Counted from the first letter of the stretch, positions 38,598 through 47,517 are shown. The stretch is DNA of 51,212 nt from Acidobacteriota bacterium (GCA_027592785.1 JAQCLD010000020.1:1-51212); one strand, 5' to 3'. The notes: generated by a model not told the origin, from the sequence alone. Made by a program: numbers and translations.

Positions 38598-38749
38598 GTC
38601 AATACGAACCGCGAGCGCTGGGCCGCCAACGCAGCTCCGTCCTAGCGAGGTGGACCGATCCCCAAGTCCGCAAACGCATCGACTAACTCGGCATCGAACT
38701 GGTCGGGCCCCGCGCCCTTTTCGACTACCAAGCCTGCGCGCCCAAGTGA
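38598..38749 (+). pseudogene. Decayed copy of the YdjC deacetylase 3' end
   Basis: This stretch matches the last 150 bases of the deacetylase gene (34931-35086), from a GTCAATACGAA start through CCAACGCAGCTCCGTCCT and CTCGGCATCGAACT to CCCAAGTGA. The copy has small gaps that break the frame and a new in-frame stop (GACTAACTC for GACGAACTC). The region 38555-38875 holds nothing else apart from the kinase promoter candidate. A past duplication of the gene, now eroded, is the simplest reading. Confidence 0.85.
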
Positions 38750-38859
38750 CCGCCGTTAGTCGACGCCGCTCATCTTAATGACTTGCGAAGCCTACGGTTT
38801 TCTGCCGGCACACAGCCGTCGCACCCATACTGCCGGCCCTTTCGTAAGTTCTAAGACGG

Positions 38860-38865
38860 TACAAT
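38860..38865 (+). promoter_or_regulatory. Candidate -10 (TACAAT) of the kinase gene
   Basis: TACAAT ends ten bases before the GTG of the kinase gene, so a start of transcription here would leave about four untranslated bases, a leaderless message. The -35 is weak. Confidence 0.4.
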
Positions 38866-38875
38866 CGCCCCTATC

Positions 38876-41332
38876 GTGGTCATCGGATCCACCATCAGTC
38901 ACTACCGCATCGTCGAGAAGCTCGGCGAGGGCGGCATGGGCGTCGTTTACAAAGCCGAAGACACGACGCTCGAACGCGCCGTAGCTCTGAAGTTCTTAGC
39001 CGATCACCTGCTCAACGACGACGAAGCCAAAGAACGCTTTCTGCGTGAAGCTAAAGCCGCTGCCGCTCTCCATCATCCGAATATCTACCCGGTCTACGAG
39101 ATCGCTGAGGCCGAGGGGAAGACCTTCATCGCGATGGCCTTCCTCGAAGGCGAATCACTAGAGGACCGGATCACCCAAGGCCCGCTTTCCATCAAAGATG
39201 CCCTCGATATCGCTCGCCAAGCTGCCGAAGGCCTCGAAGCCGCACACGAGAAAGGCATCGTCCATCGTGACATTAAGCCCGCCAATATCATGGTGGACCC
39301 GAAAGGCCGGCCCACCATCATGGATTTCGGCCTGGCGCGCCTGACGGAAGCCTCGCGTCTCACGAAAGTCGATACTGCCATGGGAACGGTCGCCTACATG
39401 GCGCCCGAGCAGGCGCAGGGCATGGACGTCGATAGCCGCTCCGATATCTGGGCGCTCGGCTGCGTGCTGTACGAGATGGTCGCCGGTCAACGACCGTTCC
39501 TCGGTCAGTATGACCAAGCGCTTCTGTATGAGATCGTCCACGAAGAAGTCGCACCGCTCACATCCATCCGCGCCGGTGTGCCGATGGAGTTGGAATTCAT
39601 CGTCGGCAAGTGCTTGGCAAAGGATCGCGATGATCGAACCAGCGCCGCGCAAGAAGTCTCCAGGGATTTACGCACGCTCGCCGAGAAGCTCAAGTCGGGA
39701 CACTCGACGATCCTACGTACGGGGCAAATGACCGGTGCCGTCCCCGCGACGATGACAGGCGCGCACACGCTCAACCCGGCCACAACCTTGCCGCCTGACG
39801 CCGTCGTTATGCCGTGCAACAAGCAGCGTGCAGTCTATGGGTTGGCCGCTTTGCTGGCTATCGCTCTTCTCGGCCTCGCCTTCGTCCACTTCACTCAAGC
39901 GCCGCCCGAGGCGCCGCCTACACCGCTGCGGCGCTTCTCATTCGCTCCAGAGGCATACGCCCAAGACACTTCTGTCATCTCTCCAGACGGCAAGTCCATC
40001 CTCTACCGGGCCACCGCTGGCCAAGGCAGCCTTTGGCTGCGCTCGCTTAGCGACGAGTCCGCCCGCGAGGTGGCCGGCACGGCAGGAGCGCTCAACGAGG
40101 GCTTCTGGTCTCCAGACAGCCTGTCGATCGGATTTGGCGCTGGCAGTGAATTAAAGAGAGTCTCGATCAACGGCGGCGACCCCATCACGCTGTGTGAGTT
40201 GCAGTCACAGTCTTCCTACCCCCTCCAAGGGGGAACCTGGAGCCCCGACGGCGAGCGTATCGTGTTTTCCTCAGGCCTTCGCCTCTATGAGATCCCGGCC
40301 CGCGGCGGCCAGCCCGAGATGCTGTTTGACCCCGGCGACAGTCCTCGGGCCACGTCTGTCTACCCTCATTTCTTACCCGCCGATGGAGGGTCTCAGGGCC
40401 TGGTCTATGTAGCGGCAGTGGGCTCGTCTGATCAAATGCTCGCGGTCATGAATCTCGAAACCGGCGAACGCCGCGAGTTGGCGCCAGGGAGTCGTCCGGT
40501 CTACTCGTCTGACGGTTACTTGATTCACGGGCCCATGAACGACGCGGGCGAAGGATTGCGAGCCTTACCGTTTTCTCTCGACACGTTGGAGGCGACGGGC
40601 CAGTCGTTCCCCATCGACGAAACAGGCAGAGCAGCTAGCGTGGCGCTGGACGGCACTCTGGCGTACACCGATAGCCCGGCAACGGGCGGCGCGCGCACTC
40701 TCGTTTGGCGCGACCGCTCCGGCGAGCTGATTGAGGCCATCGGCCAACCACAACCGCACATGGAAGACCCGGCTCTTTCTCCCGACGGCCAGCGGGTTGC
40801 GGTGTCTTCTAGTGAGAGTGGGAACCGGGACATCTGGGTTCACGATTTGATCCGCTCCACCAAGACTCGGTTGACGTTTGATGACGGGGACGAGGGCTCA
40901 CTGACCTGGTCGCCGTCCGGTGAGGAGATCACCTACTGGATCCGCGGATCCAAACCCAGCATCACGAGCAAGGCAGCTGACGGGACGGGCGAGGCGGCGG
41001 CGGTGGTTGAGTCCGAAGTCCAGGTGTTCAGTTCCAACTGGTCGCGCGACGGACGCTTTCTGGTCTATCAGCAGACCAACGCGGAGACCGGGCCCGACAT
41101 CCTCTACGTGGAGATTGAGGCGGATGGCAGCGCTTCCGAACCCGTCACGTTTCTCGCCACGTCGGCAGCCGAACAAGCTCCGAAGCTTTCGCCGGACGGC
41201 CGCTTCGTGGCATATAAGTCCAACGAATCGGGACGCAATGAGATATATGTGCGTCCATTTCCCGACGGCGCAGGAAGACGGCAGGCGTCGGTGAACGGCG
41301 GGGGGGCAGGTGCGCTGGGGAAGGGACGGTAA
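38876..41332 (+). CDS. Ser/Thr protein kinase with TolB-like propeller (3' end frameshifted)
   Basis: An eukaryotic-type kinase fused to a sensor propeller, a common Acidobacteria design. The kinase domain (residues 9-275) has GEGGMGVVYKA, catalytic Lys39 in VALKF, HRDIKPAN (Asp132) and DFGLA (Asp150). A transmembrane helix lies near 322-340, followed by WD40/PD40 repeats with SPDGRFVAY motifs. The frame fails at a G7 tract (41300-41306), where one G too many turns the expected GGGQVRWGRDGKELYY into a short false end at 41332; six Gs would join it to the downstream fragment. Only the last blade is affected, so kinase activity may survive. Confidence 0.9.
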   Translation: MVIGSTISHYRIVEKLGEGGMGVVYKAEDTTLERAVALKFLADHLLNDDEAKERFLREAKAAAALHHPNIYPVYEIAEAEGKTFIAMAFLEGESLEDRITQGPLSIKDALDIARQAAEGLEAAHEKGIVHRDIKPANIMVDPKGRPTIMDFGLARLTEASRLTKVDTAMGTVAYMAPEQAQGMDVDSRSDIWALGCVLYEMVAGQRPFLGQYDQALLYEIVHEEVAPLTSIRAGVPMELEFIVGKCLAKDRDDRTSAAQEVSRDLRTLAEKLKSGHSTILRTGQMTGAVPATMTGAHTLNPATTLPPDAVVMPCNKQRAVYGLAALLAIALLGLAFVHFTQAPPEAPPTPLRRFSFAPEAYAQDTSVISPDGKSILYRATAGQGSLWLRSLSDESAREVAGTAGALNEGFWSPDSLSIGFGAGSELKRVSINGGDPITLCELQSQSSYPLQGGTWSPDGERIVFSSGLRLYEIPARGGQPEMLFDPGDSPRATSVYPHFLPADGGSQGLVYVAAVGSSDQMLAVMNLETGERRELAPGSRPVYSSDGYLIHGPMNDAGEGLRALPFSLDTLEATGQSFPIDETGRAASVALDGTLAYTDSPATGGARTLVWRDRSGELIEAIGQPQPHMEDPALSPDGQRVAVSSSESGNRDIWVHDLIRSTKTRLTFDDGDEGSLTWSPSGEEITYWIRGSKPSITSKAADGTGEAAAVVESEVQVFSSNWSRDGRFLVYQQTNAETGPDILYVEIEADGSASEPVTFLATSAAEQAPKLSPDGRFVAYKSNESGRNEIYVRPFPDGAGRRQASVNGGGAGALGKGR

Positions 41333-41597
41333 GGAGTTGTACTACGTGGAAGGCGAAGCAGCGCTGATGACGGTCTCCGTTTCGACTGAGGGAGCGTTGA
41401 CGCTAGGCCAGCCGCAGCAACTCTTCGAGGCCTCAGACTTGCGCCTACCGAATGGAGTCACACCTACGTACGACGTCTCGGCTGATGGCCGACGATTCGT
41501 GATGATTGCGCTCGTCGAACAGGGCGAAGAAGAAGCTCTCGCCAAGATCCGCATCGTTGAGAACTGGTACGAAGAGTTCCGCGATTGGGAGCAGTAG
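41307..41597 (+). pseudogene. Detached C-terminal end of the kinase propeller
   Basis: In the +1 frame relative to the kinase gene the sequence continues RWGRDGKELYYVEGEAALM, then a final blade (VSADGRRFVMI) to the natural end VENWYEEF. It has no ribosome-binding site of its own and overlaps the upstream frame. Together with the kinase gene it makes one protein of about 906 residues if the G tract has six bases. Confidence 0.85.
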
Positions 41598-41950
41598 AAA
41601 CTACCAGAATCGCAGTCTCGAATTGGCCTTCGCCGAGTAGATTCCCACAAGTCCGCGTGTAGGTATGACCGCTGGATTCAGGCGTTTTGGCGTGCCGAGA
41701 GACCCCAGATCGGGCGCCTTCCTGGTAATTCCGATTCAGCAAGTTGCTCGGATCACCGCTTGACGGGGCTTTCAGAAGACCAGTAACTGGAGGCGCCCAA
41801 TCTAGTGCCCACCCCCTTTGGACCGGTTGGGATAGGTTGCTGCCACAATCCTCGATGTCGCTTGACCCGCAAGCAGGCGGGCCGTATGCTGGCCTCGGAT
41901 GGTAAGAGTGCGGCGATGATCTTTTCCTATCGTTCACCCTGAGGTGCGTC
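41598..41950. other. Intergenic region between kinase and NHL-protein genes
   Basis: Of the 353 bases, only the promoter at 41862-41890 is recognisable. A frame on the other strand covers the region but overlaps both neighbours, has no recognisable motif and is taken as a shadow. The 5' part may be eroded coding sequence. Confidence 0.5.
41862..41890 (+). promoter_or_regulatory. Sigma-70 type promoter of the NHL-protein gene
   Basis: TTGACC (-35) and TATGCT (-10) are separated by exactly 17 bases and lie about 60 bases before the ATG of the next gene. Confidence 0.6.
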
Positions 41951-43090
41951 ATGTCACGTCTCGCGTTTGCTGCGGCCACGCTTCTTTCATTAGCCTTCGT
42001 GCTCGCGATCATTGCGCCGAAGGTCGAGCTGTCCGCGCAGGATGCCATCGTACCGTTCGAGTACGAGTTGATTCCCGAACCGAATCCCTACCAGCCACCG
42101 TGGCCCGCCGGCTTCAGAACGGCCTGGAGTTGGGGACAGCTCCCGAACGGGCGGAACTGGGGCTCTACGAGCGCCGTTCACGTCGACATCGACGGCAAAT
42201 CCATGTGGGCCTTCGAAAGGTGCGGGAGCGATCACGGAAACTGTCTGGGTGGTTTGAATCTGGACCCGATGGTCAAATTCGATCCCGATGGCAAGCCTCT
42301 CGTTTGGTTCGGCGCCGGCATGTTCATCAACCCGCATGGAGTGCATGTTGACCGCGAAGGGAATATATGGGCCACCGATACGGGCGGTCCCAACGAGCGG
42401 TCGATCCAGGAGTATCCGGCCTCGAAGAACCTGGGGCACCGGGTGGTGAAGTTCAGTCCAACAGGAGAAGTTCTGCTGGTCATTGGGACCGGGGGAGTGG
42501 CCGGCGCCCCCCCGAACCGACTAACGACTCCGACTGGCGCCGTCACAGCCCCTAACGGCGACATCTTCATCACCGAGGGCCACTCAGGTAATACGGCACG
42601 CGTCTCCAAGTTCGCGCCAGATGGCAAGTTCATCAAGAGTTGGGGCAACTTTGGCTCTGACCCGGGCGAGTTCAATGTGCCCCACGACATCGCCATGGAC
42701 TCTCAAGGAAGAGTGTTCGTGGCCGACCGGTTGAACTACCGAATCCAGATTTTCGACCAGGAAGGCAATTTCATCGACTCATGGAAGCAGTTTGGGCAAC
42801 CCAGCGGGATCTACATCAGCCCAGACGACGTGCTCTACGTGACCGATTCTCACTCGTGGGGCGACGAGCCCCGCACAGACCGTCTCCCGTACAGAAAAGG
42901 CGTGCGGATCGGCAGCGCTCGAACCGGGGAGGTGAGGTACTACCTGCCGGATACCGAGGTGATGACCAAGGCCAATAGCGGAGGGGAAGGGATCGGCGCG
43001 GACTACGCCGGCAACGTGTATGTGGCTGTGGTCCGACGGCTCGGAGTGGAGAAGCATCCCGCACCCCCGGAGTTGCGTTTCGAGCACTGA
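41951..43090 (+). CDS. Exported NHL-repeat six-bladed propeller protein
   Basis: A 379-residue protein with a signal peptide (FAAATLLSLAFVLAIIAPKV) and NHL-type repeats, for example NPHGVHVDREGNIWATD, KFSPTGEVLLVIG, DIAMDSQGRVFVADRLNYRIQ and QPSGIYISPDDVLYVTD. The layout resembles the peptidylglycine alpha-amidating lyase fold, but no catalytic assignment can be made. A C7 tract (42507-42513) lies in the middle of the gene without breaking the frame. TGAGGTG precedes the ATG. Confidence 0.88.
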   Translation: MSRLAFAAATLLSLAFVLAIIAPKVELSAQDAIVPFEYELIPEPNPYQPPWPAGFRTAWSWGQLPNGRNWGSTSAVHVDIDGKSMWAFERCGSDHGNCLGGLNLDPMVKFDPDGKPLVWFGAGMFINPHGVHVDREGNIWATDTGGPNERSIQEYPASKNLGHRVVKFSPTGEVLLVIGTGGVAGAPPNRLTTPTGAVTAPNGDIFITEGHSGNTARVSKFAPDGKFIKSWGNFGSDPGEFNVPHDIAMDSQGRVFVADRLNYRIQIFDQEGNFIDSWKQFGQPSGIYISPDDVLYVTDSHSWGDEPRTDRLPYRKGVRIGSARTGEVRYYLPDTEVMTKANSGGEGIGADYAGNVYVAVVRRLGVEKHPAPPELRFEH

Positions 43091-43171
43091 GGGAATCGGG
43101 GGCGGCGATTCGACGCCTTACCCGGCAGCTGCGAGTGATACGAGACGCTCAAGCCCCCAAAGGGCCTTCAG

Positions 43172-43215
43172 AAGGGGTCATTCCCTACATTTCCTGAGTG
43201 TAGGAAGTGACCCTT
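43172..43215. repeat. Long imperfect palindrome
   Basis: AAGGGGTCATTCCCTACA (43172-43189) is nearly mirrored by TGTAGGAAGTGACCCTT (43199-43215), about 16 pairs with small bulges and a nine-base loop. It lies between the NHL gene and the sigma gene. It may be a terminator for the former, an REP-like repeat or a leader element. Confidence 0.5.
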
Positions 43216-43353
43216 AAGCGAGCTTCTAGAAACGCCGACCCGACTCCCGTGCAACCGTGCAAGCGCAACAGCGCCCAAACCGCCCCGATCCTCAAACAGC
43301 GAAAATAGTCTTGTGGGGCGCCAAACCTTCACCGCGACCCAGCGTCTAAGTGA

Positions 43354-44001
43354 TTGAACCGGCAAGACCACGTGGCATTGGCCGAAGCGGAATCGATCGG
43401 GCTCAGCGCCCAGCCTGAGTCAGTCGCTCACAGCGAAACTGCGCTGATTGAAGCGGCCCAGAAGAAGGACCCTGTCGCCTTCGAGGAATTGGTGCGCCTA
43501 TACGAGCGCTCGGTCCTGCGGCTGGCCATGAATATGTTGCGCTCCCCGGAGGACGCGCGAGATGCCTATCAGGAAGCGTTTCTTAAGGCCTACCGCAAGC
43601 TCGATACCTTCCGCTTTCAGTGCAGTTTCCACACCTGGCTTTATCGGATTACCACCAATGTCTGTTTGGACCAGTTACGGCGCAAGGGAGTTCGCAAAGA
43701 AGTTGGGGTCGACGATCGCGACGACACCAAAGGCCTCAATCCCCTGCAGGCCGCCCAAGAAGCGCGCGTTGAAGGCAACCCCGACCGCGCCTTTGAGGGA
43801 CAAGCGCTTGCCGCCCGAATCGAGACCGCGCTCGAGCAACTTTCCCCCAACGAGCGGGTCGTCTTTGAACTGCGCCACTACGACGGCATGCGGCTGCGCG
43901 CCATCGGCGAAGCTGTCGGAATCAGCGAAGAAGCAGCCAAGAACAGTCTATTTCGAGCGACTCACAAATTGCGAGCCGCTCTGCAGGACGCGAGGGCCTA
44001 G
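43354..44001 (+). CDS. ECF RNA polymerase sigma factor
   Basis: A 215-residue sigma-70 of the extracytoplasmic-function class. Region 2 spans about residues 38-105 (ARDAYQEAFLKAYRKLDTF, then the -10 helix FHTWLYRITTNVCLDQLRR) and region 4 about 150-205 (LSPNERVVFELRHYDGMRLR, EAAKNSLFRATHKLR). The start is TTG at 43354. The next gene begins directly after the stop (TAG-ATG), as expected for a sigma/anti-sigma pair. The likely role is envelope-stress control. Confidence 0.94.
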   Translation: MNRQDHVALAEAESIGLSAQPESVAHSETALIEAAQKKDPVAFEELVRLYERSVLRLAMNMLRSPEDARDAYQEAFLKAYRKLDTFRFQCSFHTWLYRITTNVCLDQLRRKGVRKEVGVDDRDDTKGLNPLQAAQEARVEGNPDRAFEGQALAARIETALEQLSPNERVVFELRHYDGMRLRAIGEAVGISEEAAKNSLFRATHKLRAALQDARA

Positions 44002-44958
44002 ATGACCGAAGACATCAGAAACAAAGTCAGTCTTTATCTCTACGGCGAGTTGTCGGCCGAAGACGAGACGCAATTTGAAGAAGAGCTCGGCCGTTCTGCG
44101 ACCATGGCGGCCGCCGTCGAGCAGGAACGTCAGCTCATCGAAACATTGCGTCAGCGCGCGGCGATCGACTTCGGTACTGCCGACCTCGCCGATTGCCGCA
44201 TGGACCTGATGCGCGCGATTCGCCAAGAGAGCGTAATCTCCCAAAAGCAGTCCTGGCTCTCGCGCCTGCGTACCTTCTTCAACCCGAACACGCCCAACTT
44301 TGCCTGGCAAGGGGCCCTGGCGCTGGTGCTCGTCGCAGCCGGATTCTGGGGCGGCCGCGCCACTCAGCAGTTCCGTATGGCCTTCTTCGACCAGCAGCCC
44401 ATCGCGGAGCGAGGCTCGATTCCCATCGAAGGCGCAGCGCTCGCTTCCTATGAGGATATCCCCGACGTCCGTTCCATCTCGACCGGCCCCGGATCGTCCT
44501 CGGTGGAAATCGTCGTAGAGGAACGCCGCACGATCCGCGGCAATGCTAACGATCCGCAGATCCAAGCGCTGCTGATTGCCATGTCGCGCAGTTCTAACTC
44601 CGGCCGACGCCTCGACATGATTGATCTCTTGCGCCAACGCACCGATGACCCGCAAGTCCGCGGCGCACTCGTCAAAGCCATGCTCGAGGACGAGAATGCC
44701 GGCGCCCGCTTGAAGGCTCTCGACGCACTAGCCCCTTACAAGCAAGACGTTGACGTCCGTCATGCACTCATCACGACGCTACGCACCGACGCCAACCCCG
44801 GCATGCGCGTCTACGCCATCGACCTACTGACCGCCAATCCCGACCGCGAGCTGGTCGAAGTACTCCAAGACGTCGTGCGTTATGAGCCGAACAGCTGGGT
44901 GCGTTTGCGCTCCGAGCAAACGTTAGCCGAACTCAATGCGTCCATTGGGTTGTACTGA
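44002..44958 (+). CDS. Membrane anti-sigma candidate with HEAT repeats
   Basis: A 318-residue single-span protein. The cytoplasmic N-terminus (residues 1-85; KVSLYLYGELSAEDETQFEE) looks like an anti-sigma domain of the zf-HC2/RskA kind but without the H-x3-C-x2-C zinc ligands. A transmembrane helix lies at about 102-120. The outer part has a spacer and then HEAT-type repeats (about 185-318; DPQVRGALVKAMLEDENAG, VDVRHALITTLRTDANPGMR). It directly follows the sigma gene. Its role as anti-sigma factor is inferred from position and layout. Confidence 0.8.
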   Translation: MTEDIRNKVSLYLYGELSAEDETQFEEELGRSATMAAAVEQERQLIETLRQRAAIDFGTADLADCRMDLMRAIRQESVISQKQSWLSRLRTFFNPNTPNFAWQGALALVLVAAGFWGGRATQQFRMAFFDQQPIAERGSIPIEGAALASYEDIPDVRSISTGPGSSSVEIVVEERRTIRGNANDPQIQALLIAMSRSSNSGRRLDMIDLLRQRTDDPQVRGALVKAMLEDENAGARLKALDALAPYKQDVDVRHALITTLRTDANPGMRVYAIDLLTANPDRELVEVLQDVVRYEPNSWVRLRSEQTLAELNASIGLY

Positions 44959-44971
44959 GGGGAGCAGAATC

Positions 44972-46165
44972 TTGTTGCAAGCGACACGAACACTTCAGAG
45001 CGCGGCCTGCTTCTTAGCCGTCTTCGTCGCGCCGCTGAGCGCGCAGACGGCGGGCGGCCCGATCGTTAAAGACGGATCCTATTTCACCCAAACCTATCAG
45101 GGCGAAGTAGCCGGCAGGCCGCGTTTGCGCATCAGCGCCCTCGGTGAGATCACCGTTCGCGGCGCCGACACCCAAACCGTGGCCTACCGCATTCTGTTGA
45201 AGGTCCGGGCGAGCAACGAGCAAGAAGCGCGCCAATACTTCCAGCAGACTCAAGCCGGCGCCACCAGCAGCGCGGACACCACGACCCTCGGGATCGGTGA
45301 AGTCAATTGCGGCCGCTGCGGCCTGCGCGCCGAAATCGAAATGACCGTCCCGCAGACCATCGCCGACGCCGTGATCGTCACCCGCGGTGGCGCCCTCGAT
45401 GTCCGCGGCATTCGCGGCCGCGTCAACGCCGACTCCGCCGGCGGAACGATCACTCTCGACCAGATCGGCGGCGACGTATTGGTCACGACCGGCGGCGGCA
45501 ACATTGAACTCGGGGCCATCGGCAAAAACGTGCGCTGCGAAACGGCTGGCGGCTCCATCGCGCTGACCTCTTCGGGAGGCGACGCCGTACTCAATTCCGC
45601 CGGCGGCGGCATCCGCGTCGGCAACGTACGGGGCCGCTTGCAGGCGGAAACCGTCGGCGGCAACATCGAAGCGAAATTCGTCGGCGGCCGAGTTGCGGCG
45701 GCGACATCCGGGGGCTCCATCGTGCTCGGTGAGGCAGGCGGCGAAGTCACTGTCGATACCGCGGGCGGAGCCATTCGCGTCGCCCGCGCACCGGCCGGCA
45801 TCCACGCCGAAACCGCTTCCGGCGACATCCAACTCAACGACGTCGCCGGACGCGTCTATGCTCTCAGCGCCGCCGGCAACGTCCAGGCCTATTTCATTTC
45901 TGACCGCCAGATGATGGACTCGCTCATCGAGACCAACGCCGGCTCCATCGTGCTCTTCCTGCCCGTGGACATGCGCGTCACGGTCGAAGCGATGGTCGAC
46001 TTCGCCAGAAACCTACAACGCATCGAAAGCGAGTTCCCCGACATTCAGGTCACTCGCGGAGACAGCTTCGGCGGCGTGCAAGCCGTCGGCCAATTGAACG
46101 GCGGCGGTCCCGTTCTGCGCGTTCGCAACACAAGCGGCCGGATCTACATCCGCCGTAGGGAGTAG
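44972..46165 (+). CDS. Exported DUF4097-like beta-helix protein
   Basis: A 397-residue protein with signal peptide (SAACFLAVFVAPLSAQ). The start TTG at 44972 is chosen for the GAGGGGAG site nine bases upstream. Residues 130-330 are built of about 16-18-residue repeats with a GG pair at each turn (SAGGTITLDQIGGDV, TAGGSIALTSSGGDA, SAGGGIRVGNVRGR, TVGGNIEAKFVGGR), a parallel beta-helix like that of DUF4097 proteins. Two cysteines (NCGRCGLR) may form a disulphide. It overlaps the anti-sigma gene's context and is probably part of the same transcription unit. Confidence 0.82.
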   Translation: MLQATRTLQSAACFLAVFVAPLSAQTAGGPIVKDGSYFTQTYQGEVAGRPRLRISALGEITVRGADTQTVAYRILLKVRASNEQEARQYFQQTQAGATSSADTTTLGIGEVNCGRCGLRAEIEMTVPQTIADAVIVTRGGALDVRGIRGRVNADSAGGTITLDQIGGDVLVTTGGGNIELGAIGKNVRCETAGGSIALTSSGGDAVLNSAGGGIRVGNVRGRLQAETVGGNIEAKFVGGRVAAATSGGSIVLGEAGGEVTVDTAGGAIRVARAPAGIHAETASGDIQLNDVAGRVYALSAAGNVQAYFISDRQMMDSLIETNAGSIVLFLPVDMRVTVEAMVDFARNLQRIESEFPDIQVTRGDSFGGVQAVGQLNGGGPVLRVRNTSGRIYIRRRE

Positions 46166-46171
46166 CTTCGG

Positions 46172-46978
46172 ATGACTTTGCAAAGTTGCATCACCCAGGC
46201 AACCTTTTCGCTGGCGCTAGCCGCCACTCCGTTCACGCTACACACCGTTGCCCAAGGCGCTCCTCCGCAGGCAGCGATCAGCTCTCAGAGTTGGCTGGGA
46301 GTAGGCATCATCGACCTCGCGCCCGAGAAAGCTCGCCAGTTGAATCTAGGCGAAACTCATGGCGTCGAGATCGCCCAAGTCGCCCAAGGCGGCCCTGCCG
46401 AGGAGGCTGGCCTGCAACGGGGAGACGTGATCACCCGTTTCCGCGGTGAGCAAGTCCTCGGCGCCGAACACCTGGCCCGGCTTGTTCGCGAGACCCCTGG
46501 CGGACGCACTGTCCCACTCGAAGTCTGGCGCGACGGTAGACAACGCGGGGTCGATGTCGTGGTACAAAGTCGCGGCCTGCCCACCACCGTAGACATCGCC
46601 GAGCAGTTCAAGCGCAAAGCGGCCGGCGTCGGCTTTGACTTCCCCCGCGCCGTGACGGTGGTCCGCAATCGCTCGCTCGGCATGGAGATGGAAGTCATCC
46701 AAGACCAGTTCGCCAACTACTTCGGCGTCAAGCAAGGCGTGTTATTGCGATCCGTGGAAGCTGGCTCTCCGGCCGCGAAGGCCGGCCTCGTCGCAGGAGA
46801 CGTCATCGTCAGCATCGCGGATAGCGTGGTGCAGGATCCGGCCGACATCCGCCGCGAGTTGCACCGCTCGGACGCCTCGGTCGAAATCGGCATCGTGCGC
46901 AATCGTCGTACCGTCAAGCGCACGCTAGCAAAGGAAGAATCAACGGGCGGCTCCTGGCCACTCGCTGGCCACAACTAA
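46172..46978 (+). CDS. Exported protein with two PDZ domains
   Basis: A 268-residue protein with signal sequence and two PDZ domains: residues 40-130 (WLGVGIIDL, GGPAEEAGLQRGDVITRF) and about 170-255 (GVLLRSVEAGSPAAKAGLVAGDVIVSI). There is no trypsin-like domain, so it is not DegP but a PDZ-only protein that may sense or present peptide C-termini. It begins six bases after the beta-helix gene, so the four genes from 43354 form one module. Its end overlaps the convergent khpB stop by four bases. Confidence 0.85.
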   Translation: MTLQSCITQATFSLALAATPFTLHTVAQGAPPQAAISSQSWLGVGIIDLAPEKARQLNLGETHGVEIAQVAQGGPAEEAGLQRGDVITRFRGEQVLGAEHLARLVRETPGGRTVPLEVWRDGRQRGVDVVVQSRGLPTTVDIAEQFKRKAAGVGFDFPRAVTVVRNRSLGMEMEVIQDQFANYFGVKQGVLLRSVEAGSPAAKAGLVAGDVIVSIADSVVQDPADIRRELHRSDASVEIGIVRNRRTVKRTLAKEESTGGSWPLAGHN

Positions 46979-47481
46979 GGTTTTTTGTCGGCCTTGTAGA
47001 TGACCGTGTGGCGACCGTAGGCCATGCCTTCCGAAGTGGTCATCACTTCTTTGTTGTCGCGTAAGGTCAAGTGGAGGATGCGCCGCTCGCGCGAGGTCAT
47101 CGGTTGGAAATGGAACGGTCGCCCCGACTTCGCCACTTTTTCAGCGGCCGCTTCCGCGCTCATGCGCAACTCTTCAATCCGCGCCACTCGATAGTCGTCG
47201 GCGTCGAAAAGCAACCGGTAGCGGTCATCGTGCGAAATCTTGAGCGCCTCAAGCGTCAGGTGTTCCAACGCCAATAGAAGTTCGGCGTGGCGGTCCAATA
47301 ACTGGGGCAAATCATCGCCGCTGAAATCGACGGTCAAGTCAGGACTGATCAACTCCGCGGAGTCCCCGCCCCCTTCTCGAATCTCGTAGTCCAGGTCCAG
47401 CCCCGCCGTATCCAGGACAGCGTCCAAGAACTCATCGATATCGTCGATGATCTTATCCAAATTCCAAGGTTGAACCGGCAT
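46975..47481 (-). CDS. khpB: KhpB/Jag-like R3H RNA-binding protein
   Basis: A 168-residue protein with a KH-like central part (LPQLLDRHAELLLALEHLTLEAL) and a C-terminal R3H domain (about residues 100-160; RIEELRMSAEAAAEKV then PMTSRERRILHLTL). The N-terminal Jag domain is absent, as in many non-Firmicute forms. It follows yidC on the same strand, as in most bacteria, and is thought to bind small RNAs and mRNAs. Its start is ATG at 47481. Confidence 0.92.
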   Translation of the reverse strand: MPVQPWNLDKIIDDIDEFLDAVLDTAGLDLDYEIREGGGDSAELISPDLTVDFSGDDLPQLLDRHAELLLALEHLTLEALKISHDDRYRLLFDADDYRVARIEELRMSAEAAAEKVAKSGRPFHFQPMTSRERRILHLTLRDNKEVMTTSEGMAYGRHTVIYKADKKP

Positions 47482-47517
47482 AGGACGGACAGTAGGGCGG
47501 GTACGGAGCGCGGAACG

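Noticed and set aside
41464..42048. 194-codon minus-strand frame spanning the kinase end and NHL start
   Set aside because: It overlaps two real genes and has a Ser/Arg/Pro-rich composition with no motif.
42507..42513. C7 tract in the NHL gene as a phase-switch site
   Set aside because: The frame is intact here, so there is no sign of switching; kept only as a comparison for the two broken tracts.
44972..46165. DNA-level tandem repeat or CRISPR-like array in the GG-rich gene
   Set aside because: The periodicity is in the protein (beta-helix turns); the DNA units differ and there are no constant repeats with unique spacers.
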